Of a stretch of DNA of 64,000 bases, positions 62,986-64,000 are shown in pieces. The notes under the pieces were generated by a model, which saw only the letters and a program-made list of their open reading frames with translations, did not search any database and was not told where the DNA came from. Origin of the DNA: JAFDVL01 sp964631865 (GTDB lineage: Bacteria > Acidobacteriota > Blastocatellia > RBC074); assembly GCA_964631865.1 (NCBI GenBank), contig CAZWAK010000021.1, positions 1-64,000 on the forward strand, written 5' to 3'. The number at the start of each line of letters is the position of its first letter. Positions within the stretch are counted from its first letter, which is position 1. The position numbers were made by a program, and so were the translations under genes.

Positions 62986-63300
62986 TAAGTTCCCTCCGAG
63001 AAGATAAAGTCCCGCAGACGAATCGCCTGCGATTTGTTGTTGACGGTAAAACTGACGTGGAATTGATTGCGTTTCGGGACGGTCAAACCATCCGCTTCGG
63101 AGTGTGCCTAAGACCATCAGAGGTGTCAAGAACGGCTGCCGAAATTCGATGTCCGGTTTCGTCTGTCATTCGTCGCTTATGTCAATGAGGGATTTGGTTA
63201 GCGGTTTTCGCTTATGACAACGAAAGAATTTTTCTGCGACAGGTTTTGCACTTTTTGTCTTGCAGAAGTGACGCTCGTCCATTGTTTAGGAGGCTTCGGT
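62986..63300. other. Intergenic region between divergent genes
   Basis: 315 bases; holds a TCTTGACACCTC-related element near 63118 (inverse strand) like that of 38-87, and AGGAGG before the next gene at 63289-63294. No gene seen. Confidence 0.5.
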
Positions 63301-64000
63301 ATGAAACACGTTGCGACCATCATCATCACGTTCGGTTTTATTTTGGGTTTGTTCGTCAATACGGCGCTGGCGGGCGACGAATGGAAACCGGTTGACCCGG
63401 CGCAACTCGCGCTGAAAACCGCAGTCGTCGAAAAGGACGCGGATGCCGAAGCGTTGCTGTGGGAAATGCGCGTCGAAAAGAGCGAAGACAAAGCGACGAT
63501 TGCGCATTACCTGCGCATCAAGATTTTCACCGAGCGCGGACGCGAACAACAAAGCACCGTCGAGCTTCCCTATTACAAAGGCGTCAAGATCAAAGATGTC
63601 GCCGGGCGCACTATCAAAGCCAATGGCCAAATCGTGCCGCTCGAATTGAGCGCGATCTTCGACAAAGAAGTCTATCGCGCCAATAAATTCAAAGTACACG
63701 TCATCACGTTTGCGATGCCGGCGGTCGAACCCGGCGCGATCATTGAATACCGTTGGCGCGAAGAGCAGAAAGAAGCCTATTTCCTGACGCTTGATTTGCA
63801 ACGCGATGTGCCGGTGCAATCGCTCCAGGTCGCGTTCAAGGGCAAAGCGGGCGATTGGGCCGGGCAGCAAATCCGTTTCTTCCAAACGCCCGAAGCGTTT
63901 TTCAAAGACGACGGCAAAGGCTGGAGCAGCGCCACGATGACGAACGTCGCGGCCTTTCGCCCGGAGCCAAATATGCCGCCCGAAAACGCGGTCAAAGGCT
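63301..64000 (+). CDS. DUF3857 protein, partial (runs off window)
   Basis: From ATG 63301 (AGGAGG) the frame is open to the window end: signal peptide MKHVATIIITFGFILGLFVN then DUF3857-like sequence with VEKSEDKATIAHYLRIKIFTERG, YYKGVKIKDVAGRTI, VEPGAIIEYRWRE. DUF3857 proteins are exported with a transglutaminase-like C-terminal half, not seen here. At least 233 residues are shown. Confidence 0.85.
   Translation, partial: MKHVATIIITFGFILGLFVNTALAGDEWKPVDPAQLALKTAVVEKDADAEALLWEMRVEKSEDKATIAHYLRIKIFTERGREQQSTVELPYYKGVKIKDVAGRTIKANGQIVPLELSAIFDKEVYRANKFKVHVITFAMPAVEPGAIIEYRWREEQKEAYFLTLDLQRDVPVQSLQVAFKGKAGDWAGQQIRFFQTPEAFFKDDGKGWSSATMTNVAAFRPEPNMPPENAVKG

Overview
The window is bacterial, moderately GC-rich and densely coded. 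A PEP-CTERM protein, a DUF3857 protein, a large secreted BACON/LamG protein, Tat-exported and ThuA/sugar-isomerase metabolism genes, PIG-L deacetylases and several intergenic inverted-repeat families together suggest an Acidobacteriota genome, perhaps class Blastocatellia. That placement is inferred from gene content only; there is no rRNA here.

Layout. 1-23.3 kb is mostly housekeeping: a ClpX-like unfoldase, a Tat-exported PLP enzyme, a PEP-CTERM protein, recA with dyads upstream, a TPR protein, a thiolase, a BON protein, glmM, a PIG-L deacetylase, thiS, and a Rad50/SbcC-like ATPase coupled to an MFS exporter. 23.3-30.2 kb is a chromosomal integron: intI at 29192-30169 (+) with the IntI-specific insert, and to its left a minus-strand array of cassettes (membrane protein, DUF433/DUF5615 toxin-antitoxin pair, PD-(D/E)XK-like protein, NTF2-like lipoprotein, an ORF-less cassette, a zinc-ribbon membrane protein). 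Several cassette starts repeat, as reverse complement, the 7-10 bases at the cassette end. Three stop codons lie inside the attC R'' box. Two attC sites are collapsed to 19 bp and one is split by an IS110-family element with a long non-coding left end.

30.2-35.4 kb holds a sugar-acid dehydratase, a BrnT/BrnA-like pair, a class III aminotransferase, an HU/IHF-type protein and a MerR regulator, ending at tRNA-Pro(GGG). The 3' end of that tRNA is repeated (45 bp) at 42868-42912. The two copies bracket a 7.4 kb integrated element with a tyrosine integrase, primase-helicase, Toprim protein, AlpA-like protein, a terminase-small-subunit-like HTH protein and a secreted cargo protein. To its right are a toxin-antitoxin cluster with an amber-interrupted MqsA-like antitoxin, a relative of the cargo protein, and the decayed end of a second related element (45.8-47.2 kb).

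47.5-64 kb carries mutS, an SNase-like nuclease, a secreted DUF6345-like protein, a 1915-residue multidomain surface protein whose 3' end cuts off a Gfo/Idh/MocA gene, then a ThuA protein, a Uma2 nuclease, a sugar phosphate isomerase/epimerase-like protein, and a DUF3857 protein running off the window.
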